Part shown: in pieces, positions 1-9,355 of the stretch
Layout of the letters: every line of letters begins with the position of its first letter
Numbering within the stretch: the stretch's first letter is position 1
DNA from: Paenibacillus phytohabitans
GTDB lineage: Bacteria; Bacillota; Bacilli; Paenibacillales; Paenibacillaceae
Direction of reading: 5' to 3'
Length of the DNA stretch: 64,000 nt
Assembly: GCF_013141775.1 (NCBI RefSeq)
Contig: NZ_WHOB01000059.1
Coordinates: 248,001 to 312,000, forward strand
Position numbers and translations under genes: made by a program
Notes under the pieces: model-generated
Database searches by the model: none
Seen by the model: only the letters and a program-made list of their open reading frames with translations
Told to the model about the DNA's origin: nothing

Positions 1-1869
1 GTCGATCTCCACTGCGTATTCACCCAGCGGCAGCTCGGGTCCCAGTCCGGATTCCAGCACATTGCCGCCTTCATCAACCCGTTCCCCGCCGCGGTAAGTA
101 ATCCGCATGGCACCTGAGAAACCATCGTCTGTAGGCTGCATAACCACTGCATCCTGCACATTCACCTTGTACCGGCTTCCGGATACCAGATCCTTGAGGT
201 ACAGGTCAAAGTTCGGTGCTGTGGTTGCATTGCCCGTATTATAGGCTTCAATGTTCGACAGATTCACAGTCAGATATTTCACATCTGAGCTATACAGCTC
301 TGCCGGTGACAGAGCGTATGAATACGTAGCCGTTGCTTCGCCTACCGGCGGCAGCAGAATGAAGTTTGTACGGCTCGACTCATATTGGGCTTTGATGCCT
401 TCATCCTCAATGCCCTCAATCTTGCCCTGTGTTTCCGGGCTTCTCGCGGAAATCATGTAATCCCGCGTTACCGGCCAAGGTCTGCCTTTAGCCTGAACAC
501 GGAAAGTCGCAGTGATGGCATCACCCGGCTTGTACTTCGGCTCAATTCCCAATGCAGCTTCCTCAGGAGAGGCTGACTTTTTGAATTCCAGCATTTTGCT
601 GCGGTCATTCTCCAGGACTGGCTTGCCATTTGCGTCCAGGACGTCTTTGCCGCTCTCATCCTGCCTGACGAAGCTGAGACCGCTCTCCAGCGTCATCTCC
701 ACTTCGATCTTGGAGTGCTCCATATTGTAGGCTTGCAGATTCTCAACCTCGGCTGTGATCGTGAAGACTCCGTTATCCACGTACTTCGACGGAACCGTCT
801 CCCCTTGTTCCAGCGCAGCCGTAGCCAGCTGTTGAACCTGATCTACATAGCGGATTGAGAACACTTTATCCGGAGCAGTTATTTCTCCAAGTCCATAGAC
901 AGTTTCGAAGCTCTGGAAGCCTCCGGCTGCCACTTTATCCGGGTTCCAATAGAAGGCAACGGCGGAGTCCGCCGTGCCGTAATCATTGGTGTCTCTGGTG
1001 AAGTCCAGGTTGGGATGTACTTCATAATCCCATTTCGTATTCGCCAGGCCGTTCCAGTGACCGACAATCATTTCATCCACAATATTAATGTTCTGTTCGG
1101 CAAAGTTATTGAAGCCATAGGCAACGACATTGGTTGCCTGGGGATTAGTCAAATCCAGCTTGTCGCGCATTACCCAGTAAGAAGGAATCTTGAAGTAAGC
1201 TCTGTCCTCTTCAGGGATTCCGGCATTATCCTCCGGATTATGCACCAGCTTCCGCTCTACCTGCAGCGGTGACTTGTAAGCTGTTCCAATCTGGAACTGC
1301 GGCCCGTCGTTGCCGCCGACCATCGTATCCAGCAGGATCCGGCTTCCGATCTCTACCTGCGCATTGCTCCGGTTATTCACTTCATAGCGGATGTTGACAT
1401 TTCCGGAATTGACAGCATCCTTGCTGTCGGTGTAGAGCATCAGAATCTGCTTAATCTCTACGCCTTTAATCTTCCAGATCATCTCCAGCTGCTTCGTGCC
1501 ATTCGAATTCTCTACCACCTTGGGTGTAGTAGTCTCTGAATAATGACTGTTGTCAAACTTGTACTTATTCCCGTAAATATAATCAGTTCCGTCAATCCGG
1601 AACGTCGTGAACGACGTTTCCGGATCATCTCCCTGGAACAGCAAGTTTACGTTGTTGTCATTCTTGCGGATGGGCTGGCCATCCACGGTCCGAATCCCGT
1701 AGCGTCCGGTTTCATTATCCACAGTAACCTTAATAAAGTTATTCTCTACAACAGTTGTCTTTGTACTGCTGGCCGCCTCCACAAGCGCATGAAAGCTCTC
1801 GGAGGTGGACAGAAATACCATGATTATTGTGAGCATGAGCGCGGTAGCGCGTTTGAGCAGCTTCACCAT
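1..1869 (-). CDS. Large secreted protein of unknown function (3' end outside window)
   Basis: The frame is open for 623 codons from an ATG at 1869 to the left edge, so the C-terminus is missing. An AGGGGGA ribosome binding site lies 4-5 bases before this ATG; an in-frame ATG at 1893 has no such site. The N-terminus is a typical signal peptide: MVKLLKR, a hydrophobic stretch ending near residue 26, then an Ala-Ser region (LVEAASS). The rest is rich in Asn, Asp, Thr and beta-type segments, with no motif I can name. It begins 24 bp after the stop of the 1.9-kb-upstream giant protein gene on the same strand, so the two are very likely co-transcribed and act together at the cell surface. Function unknown. 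Confidence 0.85.
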   Translation of the reverse strand, partial: MVKLLKRATALMLTIIMVFLSTSESFHALVEAASSTKTTVVENNFIKVTVDNETGRYGIRTVDGQPIRKNDNNVNLLFQGDDPETSFTTFRIDGTDYIYGNKYKFDNSHYSETTTPKVVENSNGTKQLEMIWKIKGVEIKQILMLYTDSKDAVNSGNVNIRYEVNNRSNAQVEIGSRILLDTMVGGNDGPQFQIGTAYKSPLQVERKLVHNPEDNAGIPEEDRAYFKIPSYWVMRDKLDLTNPQATNVVAYGFNNFAEQNINIVDEMIVGHWNGLANTKWDYEVHPNLDFTRDTNDYGTADSAVAFYWNPDKVAAGGFQSFETVYGLGEITAPDKVFSIRYVDQVQQLATAALEQGETVPSKYVDNGVFTITAEVENLQAYNMEHSKIEVEMTLESGLSFVRQDESGKDVLDANGKPVLENDRSKMLEFKKSASPEEAALGIEPKYKPGDAITATFRVQAKGRPWPVTRDYMISARSPETQGKIEGIEDEGIKAQYESSRTNFILLPPVGEATATYSYALSPAELYSSDVKYLTVNLSNIEAYNTGNATTAPNFDLYLKDLVSGSRYKVNVQDAVVMQPTDDGFSGAMRITYRGGERVDEGGNVLESGLGPELPLGEYAVEID

Positions 1870-1893
1870 GTATTCCCCCTGTTTATCTTTCAT

Positions 1894-4800
1894 TTATTTC
1901 ATGTTGCCAATAAAGAAGGTGGCAAACTCGCGGTCCCGCTCCTGTGTTCTCACGACAATCGTGTACCAGCCTGTTTTCGGGAAGGTGACTTTAAATTGAC
2001 TGCTCACGAGTTCGTCATAAGTCAGCTTCTGCTTCACCAGCTTCAGCTGTCCTTCGCGGTACAAACCAGGGTAATACAGAATATCAAATGTTCCTGCCTG
2101 ATTGACCTTGTCTACTCCGGCTACCTTCATAATGTTGTAGCCTGATACCTTAAAGGTAAGTGTATTGGTATTGAACAGTGCAGACTCGCCGGAGGATGCC
2201 GAGATTAAGGTATCGTTACCGAAGATCAGCAGTCCGCCATCCTTCACGACCACCACATCCTGATATACAACCGTCTCATTCCCTACCTGGTCAACCGCCG
2301 TATAAGCTACACGCTGGCGTCCAAGCTTGCTCAGATCCAGCCCGCTGACCGATACCTTCACACCCGCTGCTTCCGATACATTATCGGAAACTGTGAAGCC
2401 GCCGAGATCTGCGCGGAAGTTAAAGTCCTTCTTGTTCTGGACAATACCTGCTGTTTCGTTATTCAGTGTCAGCTCAGGCGGTGTGTTATCAAGACCCGCT
2501 ATGGTAACCGGAACCTTGTTCACATTGCCCAGAAGATCCGAGATGGCGACTACCGCTGACCCGCTGCTCTCAAAGTCACGTGAGTAGCTGAACGTTCCAT
2601 CAGCTTTACTGATCTGATTCGAATACGCCGCTCCGCCCTCAATAGGTCTTACTCCGAAGAACATTTTATTAGGTGCTGTGACGCTGCCGCTAATCGTAAC
2701 CTTCACTTTACCCTTGGCATATTTCTGTCCGCCGATCGTAACAATCTGATCGGCCGGAACCGCTTTGCCTTCCGCATCTACAAAGGTGTAGGCAATTTTA
2801 TCAGCTTCAGGCGGTGCGGAGAGAATATTCGTAACCTTCTCTTTAATGACTGTCGTATTGCCGTACTCATCTACAACTGTGAAGGAGGCTGTTCCATTCT
2901 CAGTCAGTGTAATGCTCTTGGCCTGACTGATAATGTTAATAGCTTTAGCCGAGGCATCTGCCTTCTCAACCGTTACTGTAGTGCCGGTGGAGAATAGTAC
3001 ATTGCCGTTATTATCCTTCACGGTATTGAAGGTGCTGCTGCCGTTCAGGCCATATTGGTAGGAACGGACCACTTTCACCTTCGGAGCTTCTTTGTTAATG
3101 TTCTTTACCGTGGCTTCGACGGTATTTGTATTCCCGGCCGCGTCCTTAATCTCAAAGACGAAGGTGCCATTTTCCTTGAAGGTGTAGGCATTTTTGCCGC
3201 TATTATTAGTAATCGTTACAGGCTCAGAGGTGCTCTGAAGATAAGCAACCACATTACCGTTCGTACGCTCCATGTTCGAGTATTCAACCGTTCCCTCTGG
3301 AGGCGTACCGTCAATATTCTTCACAACCAGATACAGGGTATCTGTCCGGTCCGGATCACCGAGATCGGTCAGATCGAAGCTGTAATAGCCATTCTCATAG
3401 ATCTTGAATGAGTTTCCGGTCCGCACAGGCACCGAAGGGTTAATCTTCGAAGGCATCACGCGGATACCCGGCGGAAGCGTGAACTCAATATCTGCCCCAA
3501 CCGTGGCATTTACCGGACTGTTCACGCTGAGCGTTGCAAGCGCATAGACGGGCTGTTCGGTTGTAGAAGCGCCTTCGATATCAAGCTTGGCCGCTTCACT
3601 GATCAACCCGCCCGGTGTTCTGTACTTGACCCACACCTGCAGCTGTGTCGGATCACCAGTCGGAACCTTCACGGCTACGAAGTTGGTATAAGGCTTCCAG
3701 TTGATCCAACTTGCACCGTTATCAGGTGATACCGAATATTCATATCCCGTTTTGTCCTCTGTCTCGAGGCTCAGCTTCACAATCGCTGTGTATCCATCCT
3801 TTGCATCACCGGACAGATAGATAAGAGAAGACTTCGCATCGGATACAGGTGCCTCCGGTTTGGAAGATGCTGATACCTTGAAGGTTCCTCCGCTTGCCGT
3901 CACAGAGCTGTTGCCTGCCCCGTCAACCGCGAGTACATATAACCGGTATTCAGCAATTTGTCCCGCGTCCAGCGATTTGTCGTCTATGGACACCGAACCG
4001 CCTGCCGGAACGTCCTTCCATTCTGTAGAAGACTCTGTAGGTACTTCTGCACCTGTTTCTTGTTTGACCCATTTATATTTGCTGACAAGTCCTGTTTTGC
4101 TATAGAATTCCGACACGCTGATCCGCGTTTTCTGCTGCGGCAACGGGTAAGCAATAGCATCAGGGCTGAAATACACCACCGGTGCTTCATTGTCAAAATA
4201 ATAAGCTTTCGAATAGTAATACGTTCTGTCGCTGTGCTTCACCATAAGATGAATGTATTGCGTTCCGTTCAATTCAGATTTAGCCGGAATGACATAGCTG
4301 TAGGTGGCTTCACTTACAGAAGCATTAAGTCCCATCGCTGCCAGCTTGGAATCCGTATTATCTTCTGCCGGCTCCGCTGCGCCTACTGCTGCCGGTTCAG
4401 TGGCGCCTGCTGAAGCAGCAGGTGCAGTTGCCGGCTCGGCACCGCTCTCTGGTGACGGAGTTTCTTCAGCCGCCAGTGGGGTCAGTTCAGGCTGAACCGG
4501 TCCTTCGGACAGGAGCTTAAGAATAGCCACCGGTCCGATGTTTGCCGTAACTTCCGGTTCTGCCGGAGCATTCGGCTCTGCTGGAGCTTCAGGCTGAGCA
4601 GTCTCTTCCCCGCTGTCTAAGGAATTGTCCACGGACAGAGGTTGTATCAGCTCCGTACTTGCTTCAAGGCCTGTATATTCATTGTCGGACTCAGGATGAA
4701 TGGAGCTGCTGCTGAAGGCATAGCCCACATAATCCGGGGTCACTCCGCTGATCTGGAACATAACATCATGACTCCGAACGTAGTCAGGATTAGCTTCCGG

Positions 4801-7458
4801 TGTGAACTGCGTCGGAATCGTAGCCTCTGAACTCACAACAACCGCCTTTTCCTGCGGTGTCTTGACCGTTTCGTTGCCCGCATTATCGAGTGCCTTCAGA
4901 TAGAGCCAGTAAGCGCCATCCTCATCAATATCCTCATAAGTAGACCGGGTTACGGTATTCCCGGAGTATGATGTATCGGCCCACTTAATGTCCTGCGGTG
5001 AATCCCCGTCCTTCACCCATTGATACTGCACGTTCTTGACGCCGCTATGCGGGTCCTTTACAAGTGCTTGCACAGTGGTGCTGTCCTCGGCGGCCATTGT
5101 AATGGCAGGTCCCTGATTGTCCAGCTTCAGGATACCTACTTCATGGGTCCAGTTGGAATCATCCTGTTTGAAATCGTCAACCTTCCAGACACTCAGGTCG
5201 CCGTATTGTCCAACAGCGGCCAGTGCCTGATTGTCAGCATAGAAGATTTTATCTGCCTTCGAACCCGGTGCTTCTGCAATCCAGGCATCATACTGCGACT
5301 GATGGCTCGCCACATAAGCTTTTTTCTTCTCGTACTGCATCAGTTCTCTGGCCGAATCCCAGGTCATATCCGCTGTCCAGGTATGCAGGTACCATTCACC
5401 GCTGTTTCCGGCTTCGAACGCTTCAGGCGGAGGAGAGAGCAGGTTGGTCTTGTTATTCACTACCGACAGCTGTACATTCTGGAATTCTCCGGGATACAGC
5501 TCTTCCGACGGTTGTTTGGCAGAGAGCGCGTAACGCTTGAGTGCCGCGTTATTGTCTCCGGCTACAGAAGCAAACGGATCCGCTTTATCCTGACTCCACC
5601 AGTAGTAGACAAGTCCAACGGAAGGCGATGCTTCCGCACTCATATTCGAAGGCCGGTAGATTCCACGGCTCGGCCGTTCTGCACCACGGTCTGCTTCAGT
5701 CGGATCAAGGTGGGGTACTTTAATCGAAGGATCATTGGCATCGATCGTTACCTTACCTTTTTTCGAATAGGCTGTATCACTCGCGCCCTGTGCCTCGAAC
5801 CGGTACCCGATAATCGGCTTTGTATTGTCGATGAACAGGTTCGCCCAGTCAATCTTGGAGTTGGCGAGCGAGAAGTCACCACCATCAATATTAGGAATCT
5901 TCTCTTCATGTATTCCATCGAAGTTAGCGGGCTGAATCATCAGGTTGCCCGCGTAATCCTGGATAACATCCGTATCCATATTGATAGGCAAGCTGCCGCC
6001 CTTGGCATCATTAGATACGGCGATGGCCTTGAGCAACGGTGTTTCCACAGTTAGTCCGTCAGGCACTGTCATACGGAAGCTCCAATTTCTTGTATTCTTG
6101 CCTGCAACATAATAAGCTTTCATTCCGTTATTGAACAGGATGAAGGTTTTCTTCTCATCCCAGCCGGTTTTGGCAATTGCCTCTTCCGTCATCTGCAGGG
6201 TGAAGTCAATAACATCTCCCTTATTCAGCGTCACACCAGTCAGAATCTCCGGTTGAATGCCGTTAGCAGTCTTGGAATACTTCGGTCGCACTGCATCCAC
6301 GATGACGCGAAAGCCGCCCCGATCGAAATCAAACGGGTTCCCGCTTTTATTATTCAGCCAGGCATTGCTGCCGCTGCTCGGTACAGTGTTGAGATTTACA
6401 ACTGCTTTATTCCCCGCCGCATCACTGAGCACGGCTTCTTTCAATTTATTATCCAGCGACAGATCCATTTGCGCCCCGCCGGTGGTTCCCCCGGTAATTA
6501 GCGGTCTCAGAGGAAGATTACTGCTGTTATGAAAAGGAACTCCTGTATATTTATAGGAAATTTTCTTTTGGTAGGAAGTTAAAGTGTCCCTAGTAAAGCT
6601 TGTATTCTGCAGATACTGCTGCTGTCCGGCTGCCGGAAGTCCGGTGTCCGGATCATTAATGAACAGTTTGTGCCGCAGGAAGTAGTCAGAGTTATCTTTC
6701 ACTACCGTAGTCGGTCTGACCGGCTCACTGAAATTGTAGCTGAGCGTGATGTTCTCATCTCTTTTTACATACAGCTCTTGCTGATTAATATTCTCGTTCA
6801 GCCGTTCAGCACCGTTGCCGGTGAATGTATAGTTATCGATGACCGGACGCTTGAGATCCTGGAACTTGAGGTAGAACCCGCGCACACCCGCTGCTTCACC
6901 GTCGTCATCGCCTTCGCCCCAGACCTCAATGGTAATAACAGAATTAGGTTTGATGATGGCCTTGGCCGACTTGTTATACCGCTGGCTGCTGCCTGTTCGT
7001 TCATTGATAATATTTTTTCCGTCAATGTTTACGGTAATGGACGAATGACGGGTCCATAAGAACCCGGAGTGACGCCGTAGCACGGCAAACCCTGTAAGCA
7101 TCTCGGCATGTCCGCTCTCCGCCATATTCCTTAGAATGGTATTGTCGGCTACATTCACCTGGAATTTAACCGTTGCTTCATTATCATCGACACCGGCAAA
7201 GATATCTCCTTTGGCCCAATCGTATTTGGCATCCTTGTCTTCCTCTGTCTGCTTGAAGCCTTCCACCTTGGTATAAAAGTTGAGAAATGTATTGTCCGCA
7301 GCGTAGCTTAGATTGCCGACATGTTGTCCGTTCGCAAACGTTACCTCAAAATCATCACCCGCAGCTTCTGCCAGGCCACTAAAGGAACCGGGTATTAACG
7401 ACAACAACATGCTGAGAATCAAACTTAGCGAGGTATATTTCTTCAATCTCCTGCTCAT
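1894..7458 (-). CDS. Giant secreted surface protein with Ig/cadherin-like repeats
   Basis: About 1,854 residues from the ATG at 7458. This start gives a clean signal peptide (MSRRLKKYTSLSLILSMLLS, cleavage near the AEAAG region). A TTG at 7464 lies 7 bases after AGGGGGAG and could be the true start; the longer reading frame to 7590 adds 44 residues without signal-peptide character. The body holds repeated beta-sandwich-like modules with the recurrent pattern D-x-x-GN (for example VVDEYGNTT, VDGAGNSS, AVDQVGNE), typical of bacterial Ig-like and surface adhesion repeats. A Pro/Glu/Ala-rich segment around residues 1000-1080 looks like a flexible linker. No LPXTG motif, SLH domain or catalytic motif is visible. 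It is followed 24 bp later by another secreted-protein gene. Confidence 0.88.
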   Translation of the reverse strand: MSRRLKKYTSLSLILSMLLSLIPGSFSGLAEAAGDDFEVTFANGQHVGNLSYAADNTFLNFYTKVEGFKQTEEDKDAKYDWAKGDIFAGVDDNEATVKFQVNVADNTILRNMAESGHAEMLTGFAVLRRHSGFLWTRHSSITVNIDGKNIINERTGSSQRYNKSAKAIIKPNSVITIEVWGEGDDDGEAAGVRGFYLKFQDLKRPVIDNYTFTGNGAERLNENINQQELYVKRDENITLSYNFSEPVRPTTVVKDNSDYFLRHKLFINDPDTGLPAAGQQQYLQNTSFTRDTLTSYQKKISYKYTGVPFHNSSNLPLRPLITGGTTGGAQMDLSLDNKLKEAVLSDAAGNKAVVNLNTVPSSGSNAWLNNKSGNPFDFDRGGFRVIVDAVRPKYSKTANGIQPEILTGVTLNKGDVIDFTLQMTEEAIAKTGWDEKKTFILFNNGMKAYYVAGKNTRNWSFRMTVPDGLTVETPLLKAIAVSNDAKGGSLPINMDTDVIQDYAGNLMIQPANFDGIHEEKIPNIDGGDFSLANSKIDWANLFIDNTKPIIGYRFEAQGASDTAYSKKGKVTIDANDPSIKVPHLDPTEADRGAERPSRGIYRPSNMSAEASPSVGLVYYWWSQDKADPFASVAGDNNAALKRYALSAKQPSEELYPGEFQNVQLSVVNNKTNLLSPPPEAFEAGNSGEWYLHTWTADMTWDSARELMQYEKKKAYVASHQSQYDAWIAEAPGSKADKIFYADNQALAAVGQYGDLSVWKVDDFKQDDSNWTHEVGILKLDNQGPAITMAAEDSTTVQALVKDPHSGVKNVQYQWVKDGDSPQDIKWADTSYSGNTVTRSTYEDIDEDGAYWLYLKALDNAGNETVKTPQEKAVVVSSEATIPTQFTPEANPDYVRSHDVMFQISGVTPDYVGYAFSSSSIHPESDNEYTGLEASTELIQPLSVDNSLDSGEETAQPEAPAEPNAPAEPEVTANIGPVAILKLLSEGPVQPELTPLAAEETPSPESGAEPATAPAASAGATEPAAVGAAEPAEDNTDSKLAAMGLNASVSEATYSYVIPAKSELNGTQYIHLMVKHSDRTYYYSKAYYFDNEAPVVYFSPDAIAYPLPQQKTRISVSEFYSKTGLVSKYKWVKQETGAEVPTESSTEWKDVPAGGSVSIDDKSLDAGQIAEYRLYVLAVDGAGNSSVTASGGTFKVSASSKPEAPVSDAKSSLIYLSGDAKDGYTAIVKLSLETEDKTGYEYSVSPDNGASWINWKPYTNFVAVKVPTGDPTQLQVWVKYRTPGGLISEAAKLDIEGASTTEQPVYALATLSVNSPVNATVGADIEFTLPPGIRVMPSKINPSVPVRTGNSFKIYENGYYSFDLTDLGDPDRTDTLYLVVKNIDGTPPEGTVEYSNMERTNGNVVAYLQSTSEPVTITNNSGKNAYTFKENGTFVFEIKDAAGNTNTVEATVKNINKEAPKVKVVRSYQYGLNGSSTFNTVKDNNGNVLFSTGTTVTVEKADASAKAINIISQAKSITLTENGTASFTVVDEYGNTTVIKEKVTNILSAPPEADKIAYTFVDAEGKAVPADQIVTIGGQKYAKGKVKVTISGSVTAPNKMFFGVRPIEGGAAYSNQISKADGTFSYSRDFESSGSAVVAISDLLGNVNKVPVTIAGLDNTPPELTLNNETAGIVQNKKDFNFRADLGGFTVSDNVSEAAGVKVSVSGLDLSKLGRQRVAYTAVDQVGNETVVYQDVVVVKDGGLLIFGNDTLISASSGESALFNTNTLTFKVSGYNIMKVAGVDKVNQAGTFDILYYPGLYREGQLKLVKQKLTYDELVSSQFKVTFPKTGWYTIVVRTQERDREFATFFIGNMK

Positions 7459-7761
7459 TAACAATGTGATGCTCCCCCTTATTCGTTCATCATTTCCTGT
7501 CCGGCGTGTAGCAAGATTCGCTGCAGTATCTATTAGCTCCCTTAGCTCCCGCATTCTCCTTTCACTTGCCTTCCCGCGGACCAAAAACAATTAAATTCTT
7601 ATTACTGCAATTATCATATCTGCGATCCATTCTATCAGGCCGCTCTAAACAAACTCTTAACAAATCTCGACAAAAGTCGTTTCAAATGGTCCTGAATAGG
7701 GTAAATGTCCCGAAAATATGAAAAAAGTCGCGTTTTCTTTAAAAAAAATGTCTAAAAACAC

Positions 7762-7795
7762 AAAAAAAGCAGCCCCAGATGAACTGGTGCCGCTT
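7762..7795 (-). terminator. Rho-independent terminator of dck-dgk operon
   Basis: On the minus strand GCGGCACCAG, a 5-base loop and CTGGGGCTGC form a 10-bp stem with one mismatch and one G-U pair, followed by seven T. It lies 54 bp after the dck stop. Confidence 0.8.
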
Positions 7796-7848
7796 CTTAA
7801 CATCCCTATCTTTTACGATCTCACAAACCATCCGCTAAAATAAAATCC

Positions 7849-8502
7849 TTACTTCCCCACCGGAGCCCGGCCAATTGCCGCGCCTACCTTATGCAGGATA
7901 TTCGCCATGGAGGCAGCATCCTTCACATCATATTCGTCAATGTTCAGTCGCAGCACCGGGCAGGCACTGAACTCGTTAATCCACTGGGAATACCGGCCAT
8001 GCATATGCTCCCAGTAGGAGACATCCGTCTGAATCTCCATCTCGCGCCCGCGCTCATTGATCCGGGTCAGAATCGAAGGCAGGCTGCCTTCAATGTAGAT
8101 CAGCACGTCAGGATGCGGGAAATACGGCGTCATCACCATCGCCTCGTACAGGCTGGTGTAAGTTTCATAATCGGTTTTTGACATCGTGCCCTGATCGGCA
8201 TGCATTTTGGCAAAAATCCCTGTGTCCTCATAAATCGAACGATCCTGCACGAACCCTCCGCCCAGCTCGAACATCTTCTTCTGCTCCTTGAAGCGTTCCG
8301 CGAGGAAATAGATCTGCAGGTGGAAGCTCCACCGCTCAAAGTCATGGTAGAACTTCTCCAGATACGGATTATGATCTACCTGCTCAAGTGACGTCTGGAA
8401 CTGCAGGCGTTCCGCCAGTGCTGCGGTCAGTGTCGATTTGCCGACGCCCACCGTGCCGGCTACCGTGATAATTGCATTGTCCGGGATGTTGTATGAGTTC
8501 AT
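7849..8502 (-). CDS. dck: Deoxyadenosine/deoxycytidine kinase
   Basis: This 217-residue protein belongs to the dNK family, which phosphorylates salvaged deoxynucleosides with NTP in the cytoplasm. The P-loop GTVGVGKST is at residues 16-24 and the DRS motif at 87-89; the aromatic/acidic substrate region (NPYLEKFY) follows at 45-52. Length and order match the Bacillus subtilis dck/dgk pair. Its ATG overlaps the stop of the upstream kinase gene by 4 bp (ATGA at 8499-8502), so the two are translationally coupled. The assignment as dck rather than dgk rests on overall resemblance to the Bacillus protein and on the neighbour being the better dgk match. Confidence 0.88.
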   Translation of the reverse strand: MNSYNIPDNAIITVAGTVGVGKSTLTAALAERLQFQTSLEQVDHNPYLEKFYHDFERWSFHLQIYFLAERFKEQKKMFELGGGFVQDRSIYEDTGIFAKMHADQGTMSKTDYETYTSLYEAMVMTPYFPHPDVLIYIEGSLPSILTRINERGREMEIQTDVSYWEHMHGRYSQWINEFSACPVLRLNIDEYDVKDAASMANILHKVGAAIGRAPVGK

Positions 8503-9122
8503 TTCATAAGCTCCTTTAATTGTTCTGCGATTGCGGCGAAGTCTTCCGGGTTCTCTACAAAATCGACTTTGTTGCCATCGATGGTAATAATGACCGTAGA
8601 GGGTTCGCGGCGGGCCAGTGAAGCCATCGCATCGTCATAATCCTCGATCAGCTGCTGCAGATAAGCAGGCGCAATGATCTCTTCGAACGTACGGGCGCGT
8701 TTGGCAATTCTGGCCAGCAGCGTATCCAGATCGGCACGAATGTAGAAGATGATATCCGGCTTCGGAAAATCATCAGTCAGGATATGATAGATCTCCCGGT
8801 ATTTGTCCCGTTTCGATCCCTTCAATGTCCGTTCCCCGAAGATCAGATTCTTATAAATATGATAATCCGAAATGACCGGCTTACCTTTATCTATGTACTG
8901 GGTCGTAGTGTCTTCAAGCTGCTTAAACCGGTTGCAGAGAAAAAACATCTCCAGCTGGAAGCTCCAGTCGTCCATATTCTGATAGAACTTGTCCAGAAAC
9001 GGATTTTCATCCACGATTTCTTTAATGACCGGAAGCTGCATTTCGCTGGCGAGCATCGTGGCGAGGGTTGTTTTACCGGCTCCAATTGGACCCTCCACGG
9101 CTATAAAAGGTGCATGTTTCAT
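8499..9122 (-). CDS. dgk: Deoxyguanosine kinase
   Basis: A dNK-family kinase of 207 residues from the ATG at 9122, the same length as Bacillus subtilis Dgk. I prefer this ATG because GAGGAGGAAA precedes it and the P-loop GPIGAGKT then falls at residues 11-18, the usual place. Upstream in-frame codons to 9185 add a Cys/Arg-rich tail with no counterpart. Further family marks are the ENPFLDKFY segment and the basic lid-like stretch RIAKRARTFEE. It salvages purine deoxynucleosides and is the first gene of a two-gene operon with dck. Confidence 0.87.
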   Translation of the reverse strand: MKHAPFIAVEGPIGAGKTTLATMLASEMQLPVIKEIVDENPFLDKFYQNMDDWSFQLEMFFLCNRFKQLEDTTTQYIDKGKPVISDYHIYKNLIFGERTLKGSKRDKYREIYHILTDDFPKPDIIFYIRADLDTLLARIAKRARTFEEIIAPAYLQQLIEDYDDAMASLARREPSTVIITIDGNKVDFVENPEDFAAIAEQLKELMK

Positions 9123-9355
9123 TAACGCTGATTTCCTCCTCAAATACGGACAATGCCGGGTACAGCTTATTAAATATCGGTGCACAAATCAAATTCCACA
9201 AAAAACAGACTAAATCATTGTAACACAGGAGGGCCGGCTATGAACGGTTAATTTTCAAAGAAACTTTCCGCCCTCATACAGCGTCTATATGGAAGGAAAT
9301 ATATTCTTTTATTTACCTATATCAGTAAAAAACATTGAGGGTAGAGGATGCTTTT

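Noticed and set aside
5020..6054. 344-codon plus-strand frame
   Set aside because: Antisense to the giant surface protein gene, no ribosome binding site, composition typical of a shadow frame.
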